Source: a bacterium
Lineage (GTDB): Bacteria; Fibrobacterota; Fibrobacteria; UBA11236
Direction: 5' to 3'
DNA length: 64,000 bases
NCBI GenBank assembly: GCA_900299345.1
Contig: OMJM01000047.1
Location: 1 to 64,000, forward strand
The position numbers and the translations under genes are program-made. The notes beneath the pieces are model-generated. The model searched no databases. It worked only from the letters and a program-made list of their open reading frames with translations, and had not been told where the DNA came from. Shown here piece by piece: positions 9,214-17,411 of the stretch; positions within the stretch are counted from its first letter, which is position 1; each line of letters starts with the position of its first letter.

Positions 9214-9217
9214 TTCC

Positions 9218-11311
9218 ATGACACGCTCGCCTTCCGTCTTTCTGCTGGCGCTGGCCGTGTATGCATCGGCGCAGCCTCAGAGCCGCGACAAAGAGGCGAT
9301 TCTCACGCGCATGGAAATCAATGCGCTGAGTCGATGGCATTATTCTCCGCCGCCACCCGACGATGCTTTTTCGGAACATGTCTTCGACCTGTTTCTCAAA
9401 CGACTAGATACTCAGAAGCGTTTCCTCCTGCAGGAGGACATTGATCTACTGTCCACACAGCGCGATTCCCTGGATGATCAGCTTGCCAACGGCAGCTACG
9501 CGTTCTGCGAAGCCGCCGACGCGGTACTGGCCAAACGCATCGCCGAAGTTCGTGCACTGACAGGGGAATTCCTGAAAGGCCCACTGCGGCTGGACGAGGA
9601 GGACTCTCTCGTTGCGGATGCCGACAAGCAACCGTATTGCAAAACCAAGGCGGAACGGGAACAGCGCTGGGCGCGTGTGCTCAAATACCAGATCCTCAAC
9701 CGCATTGAGGACAAGCTGGAAGAAAAGGTCGGCAAGGACAAGGACACCACCTTGCGGCAAAAACCCCTGCCACCGCCTGACAGCGCATTGATCGCCGACG
9801 CCGTCGCCTACGTGGCCCGTAACCTCGACCGCGGCTTTGCCCGCATGATCCGCGAGAAAAAACTGGACCGCGTGGCCATCTACCTCAACACCGTGGCCAA
9901 TGTGTTCGACCCGCACACAGAATATTTCAAGCCGCAGGCCCGTGAGGAATTCAACCTGTCCATGACCGGAAAGCTCGAAGGCATCGGCGCGGTGCTGCGT
10001 GAAGAGGACGGCTACATCAAGGTGGTCAGTATCGTTCCCGGCAGCGCATCGTGGCGGCAAAAGGAGCTCAAGGCCGAGGATAAAATCCTCAAAGTGGGTC
10101 AGGGTTCCGAGGAGCCTGTGGACGTTGTGGATGCCAGCGTGGACGAAGCCGTGCGTCTCATTCGCGGCAAAAAGGGAACCGAAGTCCGGCTGACCGTGAT
10201 GAAGCCCAATGGACAGGTCAGGATCATTCCCATCATCCGCGACGTGGTCGTCATCGATGAAACCTATGCCAAGTCCGCCGTGTTGAAACCTCCGGGATCA
10301 AAGGGCGGCATCGGCTACATCTCGTTACCGCTTTTCTATCGCGACTTCAACAATCCCAACGCCAGGAATTCCTCCGGCGATGTGAAGAACGAACTCAAAA
10401 AGCTCGAAGCCAAGAAGGTGGACGGCATCATCCTCGATCTCCGAGGCAATGGCGGCGGGGCGCTAGAAGACGCGGTGGACATGGGAGGATTGTTCATTCC
10501 CGACGGCCCCATCGTCCAGGTAAAGAATCGCAACGGATCCATCGAGTTGAAGCAGGATTACGATGAGAGTGTGACGTGGGATGGTCCCCTGGTCATTCTG
10601 GTCAATTCCTTCAGCGCATCGGCCTCCGAGATTTTGTCCGCTGCCATGCAGGATTACGGACGCGCCGTGCTCATGGGAACCGACACAACCTACGGCAAGG
10701 GAACAGTGCAGATCATCCGTGACTTCGACGAACTGGCCGGTTCCGAAAATGCGGACCTGATGCCGATGGGCGCCATCAAGTTCACGGTGCAGAAGTTCTA
10801 CCGCGTCAGCGGCGGCTCCACCCAGTTGCGCGGCGTCACGCCGGATATCCTGCTGCCGGACGCCTACACGGAACTGGACGTGGGAGAGAAAAGCATGGAA
10901 TACGCCATGCCATGGGATGTGGTGAAACCCCTGAACGTCCACCGTTACGACCGGTTGCCACTCAAGGAGCTTGAGGACAAAAGCCATGCCCGCGTCGCCG
11001 CAAGCCCGTATTTCCGGCAGATGGGGGAATACGTCAAACTTCAGGCCGCGCGTCGCAAACGTCCTTTGTCCGTGTCGCTCCGCGGATATTTCGCGGATCG
11101 CGAACGGAACAAACACGAAGCGGACACGTTGGATGCCCTGCAAAAAAAATCCACGGATCTGATCGTGGAACCGCTTCCACCGGATAATGCTCTCGCTGCC
11201 TCAGACTCTGTGGAACAGGAAAAGGCAAAGAATTGGAAAGAATCCCTCGGCCGCGACTTTTACCTGCGCGAAGCGGTGAATATTGTCGGCGATTGGTCTG
11301 GAAAGAAATAG
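9218..11311 (+). CDS. prc: Tail-specific (C-terminal processing) protease, S41 family
   Basis: Periplasmic serine protease that recognises C-termini of envelope proteins. The 697 residues show the Prc order: signal peptide (about 1-18), TSP N-terminal domain (LSRWHYSPPPPDDAFSEHVF), a PDZ domain (SMTGKLEGIGAVLREEDGYI), the S41 catalytic domain and the C-terminal DUF3340 part. The Ser-Lys dyad is visible as Ser of about residue 468 in NSFSASASEILSAAMQDYG and Lys of about 494 in TYGKGTVQ. The start lies 4 bp after the preceding gene's stop. It converges on pyc, and a palindromic repeat fills the short gap. Confidence 0.95.
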   Translation: MTRSPSVFLLALAVYASAQPQSRDKEAILTRMEINALSRWHYSPPPPDDAFSEHVFDLFLKRLDTQKRFLLQEDIDLLSTQRDSLDDQLANGSYAFCEAADAVLAKRIAEVRALTGEFLKGPLRLDEEDSLVADADKQPYCKTKAEREQRWARVLKYQILNRIEDKLEEKVGKDKDTTLRQKPLPPPDSALIADAVAYVARNLDRGFARMIREKKLDRVAIYLNTVANVFDPHTEYFKPQAREEFNLSMTGKLEGIGAVLREEDGYIKVVSIVPGSASWRQKELKAEDKILKVGQGSEEPVDVVDASVDEAVRLIRGKKGTEVRLTVMKPNGQVRIIPIIRDVVVIDETYAKSAVLKPPGSKGGIGYISLPLFYRDFNNPNARNSSGDVKNELKKLEAKKVDGIILDLRGNGGGALEDAVDMGGLFIPDGPIVQVKNRNGSIELKQDYDESVTWDGPLVILVNSFSASASEILSAAMQDYGRAVLMGTDTTYGKGTVQIIRDFDELAGSENADLMPMGAIKFTVQKFYRVSGGSTQLRGVTPDILLPDAYTELDVGEKSMEYAMPWDVVKPLNVHRYDRLPLKELEDKSHARVAASPYFRQMGEYVKLQAARRKRPLSVSLRGYFADRERNKHEADTLDALQKKSTDLIVEPLPPDNALAASDSVEQEKAKNWKESLGRDFYLREAVNIVGDWSGKK

Positions 11312-11321
11312 GTGATCGGCG

Positions 11322-11360
11322 AATGAAGTAGGGTGAACAGTCGTTCGCCCCTACTTCATT
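11322..11360. repeat. Palindromic element copy 1 (prc/pyc junction)
   Basis: Imperfect palindrome with a 12-bp outer stem (AATGAAGTAGGG at 11322-11333 with its complement at 11349-11360) and an inner GAAC/GTTC stem. Its core, GTAGGG-TGAAC-AGTC-GTTCG-CCCCTAC, is a diverged copy of the perfect palindrome at 60548-60587. The last codons and TAG stop of pyc fall inside it. It may also act as a bidirectional transcription barrier between the convergent prc and pyc, although it lacks a T-tract. Confidence 0.75.
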
Positions 11361-14300
11361 TCAAATACAAGATCCCCGGCCTGAAGATCGTCGCCCTTTT
11401 GGACGAGGCAACGGGCAACGATTCCCGCACGCGGTGCCTTAATCACGTTCAGCATCTTCATTGCCTCTGTGACCATCAGCTTCTGTCCATCCTCGACATG
11501 ATCTCCCGCGGCCACGGCCAGTTCGACCACCTTACCCGCCATGGGCGCGCCAAGATGCTCATGATTGGCCGGATCGGCCTTGTCGCGGCGCTTGATCTTC
11601 ATGCCAGAAGCCGTATCCAGAGCCACGGCGTTGCGACGGCGGCCATTGAGTTCGTAGAAAATCAGGCGTGAACCGTCGGGCTGCAATTCGCCGACGGCCA
11701 GCAACTTGATGATAAGGGTTTTACCCTCTTCAATGGTGATGGCGGTTTCCTTGCCTGCTTCGAGTCCGTAGAAGAAGGTCGAGGAATCGAGCACGGACAC
11801 ATCACCGTATTCGCGCGCAAACTCGCAGTAATCCTGAAACACCTTGGGATACAGGGCGTAGCTGAGCACATCCTCTTCGGAGAAATACCGCCCGAAGCGT
11901 GTCTTGAGCAAGGTGCCCGCCGATCCGAAATCGAAGTCTTCCAGCAGCTCACCGGGACGTTGCGTAATGGGCTTTTCGTCCTTAAGAACAGCCTTCTGCA
12001 ACTCGGGAGGCCAACCGCCGGGAGGCTGACCCATCATACCCTTCATCATCTGAACAAAGGAGTCCGGGAAGGAAAGTTCGTGACCGCGCTCGATCACATC
12101 GGCGGGAGAAAGATTGTTCTGCACCATGAACAGGGCCATGTCGCCCACTGATTTTGACGAAGGCGTGACCTTGATGATGTCGCCGCACATGTCGTTCACC
12201 GTACGGTACATGTGCTTGACCTCTTCCCAGCGATCGCCGAGACCGAGTGAAATCGCTTGAGCGCGGAAGTTGGAATACTGGCCACCCGGCATTTCATGAC
12301 GGTACACATCGGCGGTTCCAGCCTTGAGACCACATTCGAAAGGCGCGTAGGGTTCGCGCGCCAGTTCCCAGTAATCCGCCAGACGCTGCAGACCGAGTTC
12401 ATCCATACCCGTATCGCGCGCCGTGCCTTCCAGAGCGCATACAAGGGCGTTCAAGGAAGGCTGTGATGTGGTTCCGGACATGGAGCTCAGCGCCGCATCC
12501 ACGATGTCCACTCCGGCCTTGGAGGCTTCGAGCAACGAGGCCACCTGATTGCCGGAAGTATCGTGGGTATGCAAGTGAATGGGTACAGACACCGTATTCT
12601 TCAATTCCGTGATCAAGATGCGCGCGGCTTCAGGCTTGAGCAAACCCGCCATGTCCTTGATGCCGAGGATATGCGTGCCGGCTTTCTCAAGTTCCTTGGC
12701 GAGATTCACATAGTATGACAGCGTGTACTTGACCCGTCGACCATCGGTGATGTCACCGGTGTAACAAATGGCCGCCTCGGCGATCTTACCCGTCTTGCGC
12801 ACGGATTCAATGCAGGGTTTAAGACCTTCGATCCAGTTCAGGCAGTCGAAGATGCGGAAGATGTCGATGCCATTGCGCGCCGAGGCTTCGATGAAACGAT
12901 TGACAACATTGTCGGGATAATTGGTGTAACCCACGGCATTGCCCGAACGCAACAGCATCTGCAGCAACGTGCCGGGCATGAGACGGCGCAAATTACGCAA
13001 GCGTTCCCAAGGATCTTCATGCAGAAAACGCAATGCCGTGTCGAACGTCGCCCCGCCCCACATTTCCGACGAATACAATCCTTGGGCCAGATGCCCCGTG
13101 GCATGAGCGACGCGGAATAAATCGTGGCTGCGCATGCGGGTCGCCAACAGGCTTTGATGCGCGTCGCGGAAGGTGGTGTCAGTGAGCAACAGCGCTTTTT
13201 GCTCCAGCGTCCACTTGGCAAGCCCTTCGGCGCCCTTATCCTGAAACACCTTGAATGCCGGGGATGGGGAAGGCGGAGCCTTCGGCGCGGAAGGAGGCTT
13301 GGTGGGCTCCACGCGCACAGCCTTGAAACCCTTCGGGATTTCCGGAAAGCCGTTCACCGCCACATGCGACAAATAACTGAGCAGCTTGTTGGCGCGATCG
13401 AGACGCGGTTTGAAGTCAAACAAATCCGGATTGTTCTCGATGAACCCCGTGTCGCACTTCCCGGCCAGGAAGGTGGGATGCTTGAGCACATTTTCCAGGA
13501 AGGGAATGTTGGTCTTCACTCCACGAATACGGAATTCGCGGATGGAGCGCAGTGCTTTTTTGGCGGCCTGGTCGAAATCAAGCGACCAGCCGCACACCTT
13601 GATAAGCAACGAATCGTAATGCGGTGAAATCACTGCACCGTCAAAACCGTTGCCTGCATCGAGACGAATTCCAAAACCTTCTCCGGCGCGGAACGCCGTC
13701 ACCTTACCGTAATCCGGAGCGAAGTGATTGGCGGGATCCTCGGCGGTAATGCGGAGCTGTATGCAATAGCCACTCTTCTTGATCTTGGCCTGAGAGGAAA
13801 TGCGGATGTTGTCGTGATTAAGAGGGTAGCCTTCGGCCACTCGAATCTGACATTGCACCAAATCACGTCCGGTGATCACCTCGGTGACAGTGTGTTCCAC
13901 TTGAATGCGGGGATTCACCTCAATGAAATAATGGCGGCCCTCTTTATCCACCAGAAATTCAACGGTGCCCGCGTTGACATAGTTGACCTCGCGGGCGATG
14001 GCCAGGGCGTCGCGGTACAGTGCCTCGCGCTGTTCTTCGGTCAGATTGCGCGAAGGCGCGATCTCCACGACCTTCTGATGGCGGCGTTGAATCGAGCAGT
14101 CGCGCTCGAAGAGATGCACGCGATTGCCGTACTTGTCAGCGAGGATTTGGACTTCAATGTGACGCGGCCCCTCGAGGTAGCGCTCGATGAACACCTTGGG
14201 ATTTCCGAACGCGGCTTCCGCTTCGGAACGTGAACGCGCGATAGCGGTCACCAATTCACTTTTACTGCGAACCACGGTCATACCGCGGCCACCCCCGCCC

Positions 14301-14809
14301 ATGGCGGCTTTGATGATCAGGGGATAACCGTGCTGTTCTGCAAACTTGAGCGCATCCTGTTCCGTCTCCACGGGATCACGGGTTCCGGGAATGACCGGAA
14401 CATTCGCTTTTTCCGCAATGGCGCGCGCCGCGACCTTGTCGCCCATGGCATCAAGCACTCTGGAGGAGGGGCCGATGAATACGATGCCAGCCTTTTCGCA
14501 GGCACGAGCGAAGTCAGCATTTTCTGAAAGGAAGCCGTAACCCGGATGGATGGCATCCACACCTTTATCCAAGGCGAGCTCAATAATCTCGTCAATGCTG
14601 AGATAAGCTCCCACAGGGCTCTTGCCCGCACCGATGAGGTACGCTTCGTCGGCCTTGTAACGATGCAGATTGAGGCGATCCTCTTGCGAATACACCGCCA
14701 CGGTCTGAATACCGAGTTCGGTCGCCGCGCGAAATACGCGAATGGCGATCTCGCCACGGTTGGCGACCATGATCTTTCGGAAGGGCTTGATTTCAGGCTT
14801 GATGGGCAT
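11351..14809 (-). CDS. pyc: Pyruvate carboxylase
   Basis: Biotin enzyme that carboxylates pyruvate to oxaloacetate, a cytosolic anaplerotic step. The 1152-residue single chain has all domains in order. Biotin carboxylase with ATP-grasp occupies about 10-460 (MGGGGRGMTVVRS, YFIEVNPRIQVEHTVTE). The HMGL-like carboxyltransferase is at about 545-820 (LLTDTTFRDAHQSLLATRMR, HLHTHDTSGNQ), followed by the PYC/OADA tetramer domain. The biotinyl domain has Lys at about 1118 in VTEAMKMLNV. All catalytic segments look intact. The C-terminus (EMK, then TAG) lies inside a palindromic repeat. A long stem-loop sits immediately upstream of the ATG and no Shine-Dalgarno is obvious. Confidence 0.97.
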   Translation of the reverse strand: MPIKPEIKPFRKIMVANRGEIAIRVFRAATELGIQTVAVYSQEDRLNLHRYKADEAYLIGAGKSPVGAYLSIDEIIELALDKGVDAIHPGYGFLSENADFARACEKAGIVFIGPSSRVLDAMGDKVAARAIAEKANVPVIPGTRDPVETEQDALKFAEQHGYPLIIKAAMGGGGRGMTVVRSKSELVTAIARSRSEAEAAFGNPKVFIERYLEGPRHIEVQILADKYGNRVHLFERDCSIQRRHQKVVEIAPSRNLTEEQREALYRDALAIAREVNYVNAGTVEFLVDKEGRHYFIEVNPRIQVEHTVTEVITGRDLVQCQIRVAEGYPLNHDNIRISSQAKIKKSGYCIQLRITAEDPANHFAPDYGKVTAFRAGEGFGIRLDAGNGFDGAVISPHYDSLLIKVCGWSLDFDQAAKKALRSIREFRIRGVKTNIPFLENVLKHPTFLAGKCDTGFIENNPDLFDFKPRLDRANKLLSYLSHVAVNGFPEIPKGFKAVRVEPTKPPSAPKAPPSPSPAFKVFQDKGAEGLAKWTLEQKALLLTDTTFRDAHQSLLATRMRSHDLFRVAHATGHLAQGLYSSEMWGGATFDTALRFLHEDPWERLRNLRRLMPGTLLQMLLRSGNAVGYTNYPDNVVNRFIEASARNGIDIFRIFDCLNWIEGLKPCIESVRKTGKIAEAAICYTGDITDGRRVKYTLSYYVNLAKELEKAGTHILGIKDMAGLLKPEAARILITELKNTVSVPIHLHTHDTSGNQVASLLEASKAGVDIVDAALSSMSGTTSQPSLNALVCALEGTARDTGMDELGLQRLADYWELAREPYAPFECGLKAGTADVYRHEMPGGQYSNFRAQAISLGLGDRWEEVKHMYRTVNDMCGDIIKVTPSSKSVGDMALFMVQNNLSPADVIERGHELSFPDSFVQMMKGMMGQPPGGWPPELQKAVLKDEKPITQRPGELLEDFDFGSAGTLLKTRFGRYFSEEDVLSYALYPKVFQDYCEFAREYGDVSVLDSSTFFYGLEAGKETAITIEEGKTLIIKLLAVGELQPDGSRLIFYELNGRRRNAVALDTASGMKIKRRDKADPANHEHLGAPMAGKVVELAVAAGDHVEDGQKLMVTEAMKMLNVIKAPRAGIVARCLVQKGDDLQAGDLVFEMK

Positions 14810-14818
14810 GTTTACTTC

Positions 14819-14860
14819 AACCGGCCGGGTCCGCTGAATGGCGGAATTCCCGAGCCGGTT
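14819..14860 (-). promoter_or_regulatory. Long stem-loop just upstream of the pyc start
   Basis: On the minus strand the stretch folds as AACCGG ... CCGGTT outside, CGGG ... CCCG next, and TCCGC-CATTCA-GCGGA at the tip, with small bulges. It ends 9 nt before the pyc ATG at 14809 and follows the FKBP gene stop by 23 nt. There is no T-tract, so it is not a classical terminator. It could be a processing or translation-control structure between the two genes. Function is inferred from position only. Confidence 0.45.
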
Positions 14861-14883
14861 TAAGTTAGAAAAAGCGGCGTTTT

Positions 14884-15597
14884 TTAATTGACTGCCAACA
14901 ACTCAACTTCAAAAATCAAGGTGCTATTGGGACCTATTTTCGGCCCTGCCCCATTGGGACCATAAGCCAGGGATGAAGGGAGTACAATTTTCCACTTTGA
15001 GCCCACAGGCATGAGCTGTAACGCCTCAACCCAACCTCTGAGCACCCCCTTGATCGGGAAAGTGGCGGGTTGGCCCCGAGTATAAGAGTTGTCGAACTCG
15101 GTGCCATCGACAAAAGTCCCCCGATAGTTCACGGTCACTGTGCTGTTGGTATCGGGTTTTTTGCCGTTCCCTTGTTTCAGGACCTTGTACTGCAGCCCGT
15201 CTGGCAAGGTGACGACGCCTTCTTCCTTGGCGTTCTTGGCAAGAAAGGCCTCGCCCAGCTTGCCGTTTTCTTCGCCCAGTTTCCGATTGACGGAATCCTG
15301 CTTCGCCATCATCTTCTGTTGAAAGGCCGACATGGTTTCGCGGACTTCCGCGTCCGACAACAGCGATTTCTTGTCCGCCAATTCATCTTCAATGCCCGCC
15401 ATGACCTTGTCGAGCTCCAAATCTCCGGCACCGACCAGCTGTTGTTTGAAACTCTTGCCGATGTCGCGGCCGATGCCATAGCTTGACTTGTCCTTCATCG
15501 TTTTCAAATCGTGACTGGAGCCGCCCCCAATCTTGTTGCATGCCGTGAGTGTAAAAGCCAGCGCTCCCAAAGCCAATACCCAAAATCTTTTACTCAT
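14884..15597 (-). CDS. FKBP-type peptidyl-prolyl isomerase lipoprotein (FkpA/Mip type)
   Basis: Envelope prolyl isomerase of 237 residues. The signal peptide ends in a lipobox (FTLTAC, Cys20), so it should be lipid-anchored. An N-terminal dimerisation helix domain (YGIGRDIGKSFKQQL, about 35-120) is followed by a full FKBP domain: VTVNYRGTFVDGTEFDNSY, GVLRGWVEALQLMPVGSKW and IPSSLAYG-like LPSSLAYGPNGAG. This is the FkpA/Mip architecture. It lies 31 bp downstream of proS on the same strand and is likely cotranscribed. Confidence 0.92.
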   Translation of the reverse strand: MSKRFWVLALGALAFTLTACNKIGGGSSHDLKTMKDKSSYGIGRDIGKSFKQQLVGAGDLELDKVMAGIEDELADKKSLLSDAEVRETMSAFQQKMMAKQDSVNRKLGEENGKLGEAFLAKNAKEEGVVTLPDGLQYKVLKQGNGKKPDTNSTVTVNYRGTFVDGTEFDNSYTRGQPATFPIKGVLRGWVEALQLMPVGSKWKIVLPSSLAYGPNGAGPKIGPNSTLIFEVELLAVN

Positions 15598-15628
15598 GAA
15601 CGTTCATCCCTTGTTAATGGTGTGTGGT

Positions 15629-17341
15629 TTACTTCCGGTAATGCGACTTGAGCCGATCCGACGTGGAGGAGAGCGGAACGACGGTGTGTTCCTTGTCCTT
15701 GCGCAACTTCCATTCAACGCAACCTTCGGCCAAAGTCTTCTTGCCCACGGCCACGCGGACTGGAACGCCCCAAAGATCGGCGTCCTTAAACTTCACACCG
15801 GGTCGCTCATCGCGGTCGTCGAACAGCACCTCAAAACCCGCTGCGTCCCATTCGGCCTGCAGCTTCTCACAGGCTTCGACGACCTCGGGTTCCTTGCCGA
15901 TGGCTACGAGATGAACATGGAACGGTGTGATTTCCTCCGGCCATATGGGACCGAAATCATCATGTGAATTTTCGACCACGGCGGCCATGAGGCGGCCCAC
16001 ACCAATGCCGTAGCATCCCATGATCGGAATCTTGTGCTGTCCCGATTCATCGAGGTAGGCGCAATTCATGGATTCACTGAACTTGGTTCCAAGCTTGAAG
16101 ATATTTCCGATTTCAATACCGCGCACAGCATGCAACTCCGCCTTACCGTCCGGGCTTTTGTGTCCGCTCACGGCCTTGGCGAAGTCTCCACAATGCGGCG
16201 TCTGGAAATCGCGGCGGAAATTGACATGACGAAGATGAAAACCTTCCTCGTTCGCACCAGCGACAAAGTTATTCCCTTCAGCGATGGAAAGATCTGAGAG
16301 AATAAGCAGATCAGACCGCTCAGCAATCCCGACGGGAGAGGCATAGCCTGGCACAATGCCGAAGCTCCGGATGAAATCATCCTGCGCGGGCAACAACCAT
16401 GGCACCTTCAGGTAATTCCGGATTTTGATTTCTCCCGCTTCCAGATCGCCACGCAGCGCCACCATAACCAGCGTCTTGCGCTTCGCGTGTTCTGTTTCAT
16501 ACAGAACGACCTTCATGGTTTTTTTGGCATCCACACTGAGGAAACCTGAAACGTCCTCTATCGTTTTGTATCCGGGGGTGGCGACTTTTTCCACGGGCAG
16601 GGGAGACTCAGGCACTGTCTCACGGTGAAACTCGGCGATCTCCTGATTCGCAGCGTAGGAACCATCGCGCGCCAGAATGAGATAGTCCTCACCGTGACCG
16701 GTTTCGAGCATGAATTCGTGGGCGAGCTTGCCACCCATGATGCCCGTGTCGGACTTCACCACCACAGGACGGATGCCAACGCGTTGGAAAATTCGTTCGT
16801 AAGCAGTATAGACTCGTTGGTAATAAGCATCCAAATCCTCATCGGTACGATGAAAGCTATAACCGTCTTTCATCGTAAACTCGCGAACCCGCACAAGGCC
16901 GCCGCGCGAACGAGGCTCATCGCGGAACTTGAGCTGGAACTGGTATACCATGAAGGGAAGCTGCTTGTAGGAACTGAGGTAATGACGGGCCATGTCGGTC
17001 ACGGCTTCCTCGTGCGTCATGGCCAGTACCATGGGATGCTCGGTGCGATCCTTGAAACGCAGAAGCTCCGAACCAACGGCTGTGTAACGCCCCGATTCCT
17101 GCCACAACTCCGCGGGCTGAGACAGGGGGAGTTCGACTTCCTGGCCGTCGATCCGGTTCATCTCCTCACGAATGACCACTTCAATTTTTTGGAGGATGCG
17201 TTTACCGAACGGCATGATGGAATACAGGCCGGAAGCCAGTTGCTTGACGTAACCTCCACGAAGCAAAAAAATGTGGCTGGGAAGCTCGGCCCCGGCGGGT
17301 GCTTCGCGCAAGGTCTTGACGACGGATTGGGTGACTCGCAT
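15629..17341 (-). CDS. proS: Prolyl-tRNA synthetase (bacterial type)
   Basis: Charges tRNA-Pro. The chain of about 570 residues has the bacterial (ProS type 1) layout: a class II catalytic core starting SHIFLLRGGYVKQLASGLYS, motif 2 FRDEPRSRGGLVRVREF, the INS editing domain between motifs 2 and 3 (MVALRGDLEAGEIKI), motif 3 MGCYGIGVGRLMAAVVE, and the anticodon-binding C-terminus (VLFDDRDERPGVKFKDADL). I use ATG at 17341; an in-frame TTG at 17350 would add three residues. It diverges from the hybrid kinase gene, leaving 70 bp for both promoters. Confidence 0.96.
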   Translation of the reverse strand: MRVTQSVVKTLREAPAGAELPSHIFLLRGGYVKQLASGLYSIMPFGKRILQKIEVVIREEMNRIDGQEVELPLSQPAELWQESGRYTAVGSELLRFKDRTEHPMVLAMTHEEAVTDMARHYLSSYKQLPFMVYQFQLKFRDEPRSRGGLVRVREFTMKDGYSFHRTDEDLDAYYQRVYTAYERIFQRVGIRPVVVKSDTGIMGGKLAHEFMLETGHGEDYLILARDGSYAANQEIAEFHRETVPESPLPVEKVATPGYKTIEDVSGFLSVDAKKTMKVVLYETEHAKRKTLVMVALRGDLEAGEIKIRNYLKVPWLLPAQDDFIRSFGIVPGYASPVGIAERSDLLILSDLSIAEGNNFVAGANEEGFHLRHVNFRRDFQTPHCGDFAKAVSGHKSPDGKAELHAVRGIEIGNIFKLGTKFSESMNCAYLDESGQHKIPIMGCYGIGVGRLMAAVVENSHDDFGPIWPEEITPFHVHLVAIGKEPEVVEACEKLQAEWDAAGFEVLFDDRDERPGVKFKDADLWGVPVRVAVGKKTLAEGCVEWKLRKDKEHTVVPLSSTSDRLKSHYRK

Positions 17342-17411
17342 GGCGCGCAAAGATAGGAGAAAGGGGCTGATTTCGGGAGCCGGATGGGTTCCTGATGTCT
17401 ATTATTTGCTC

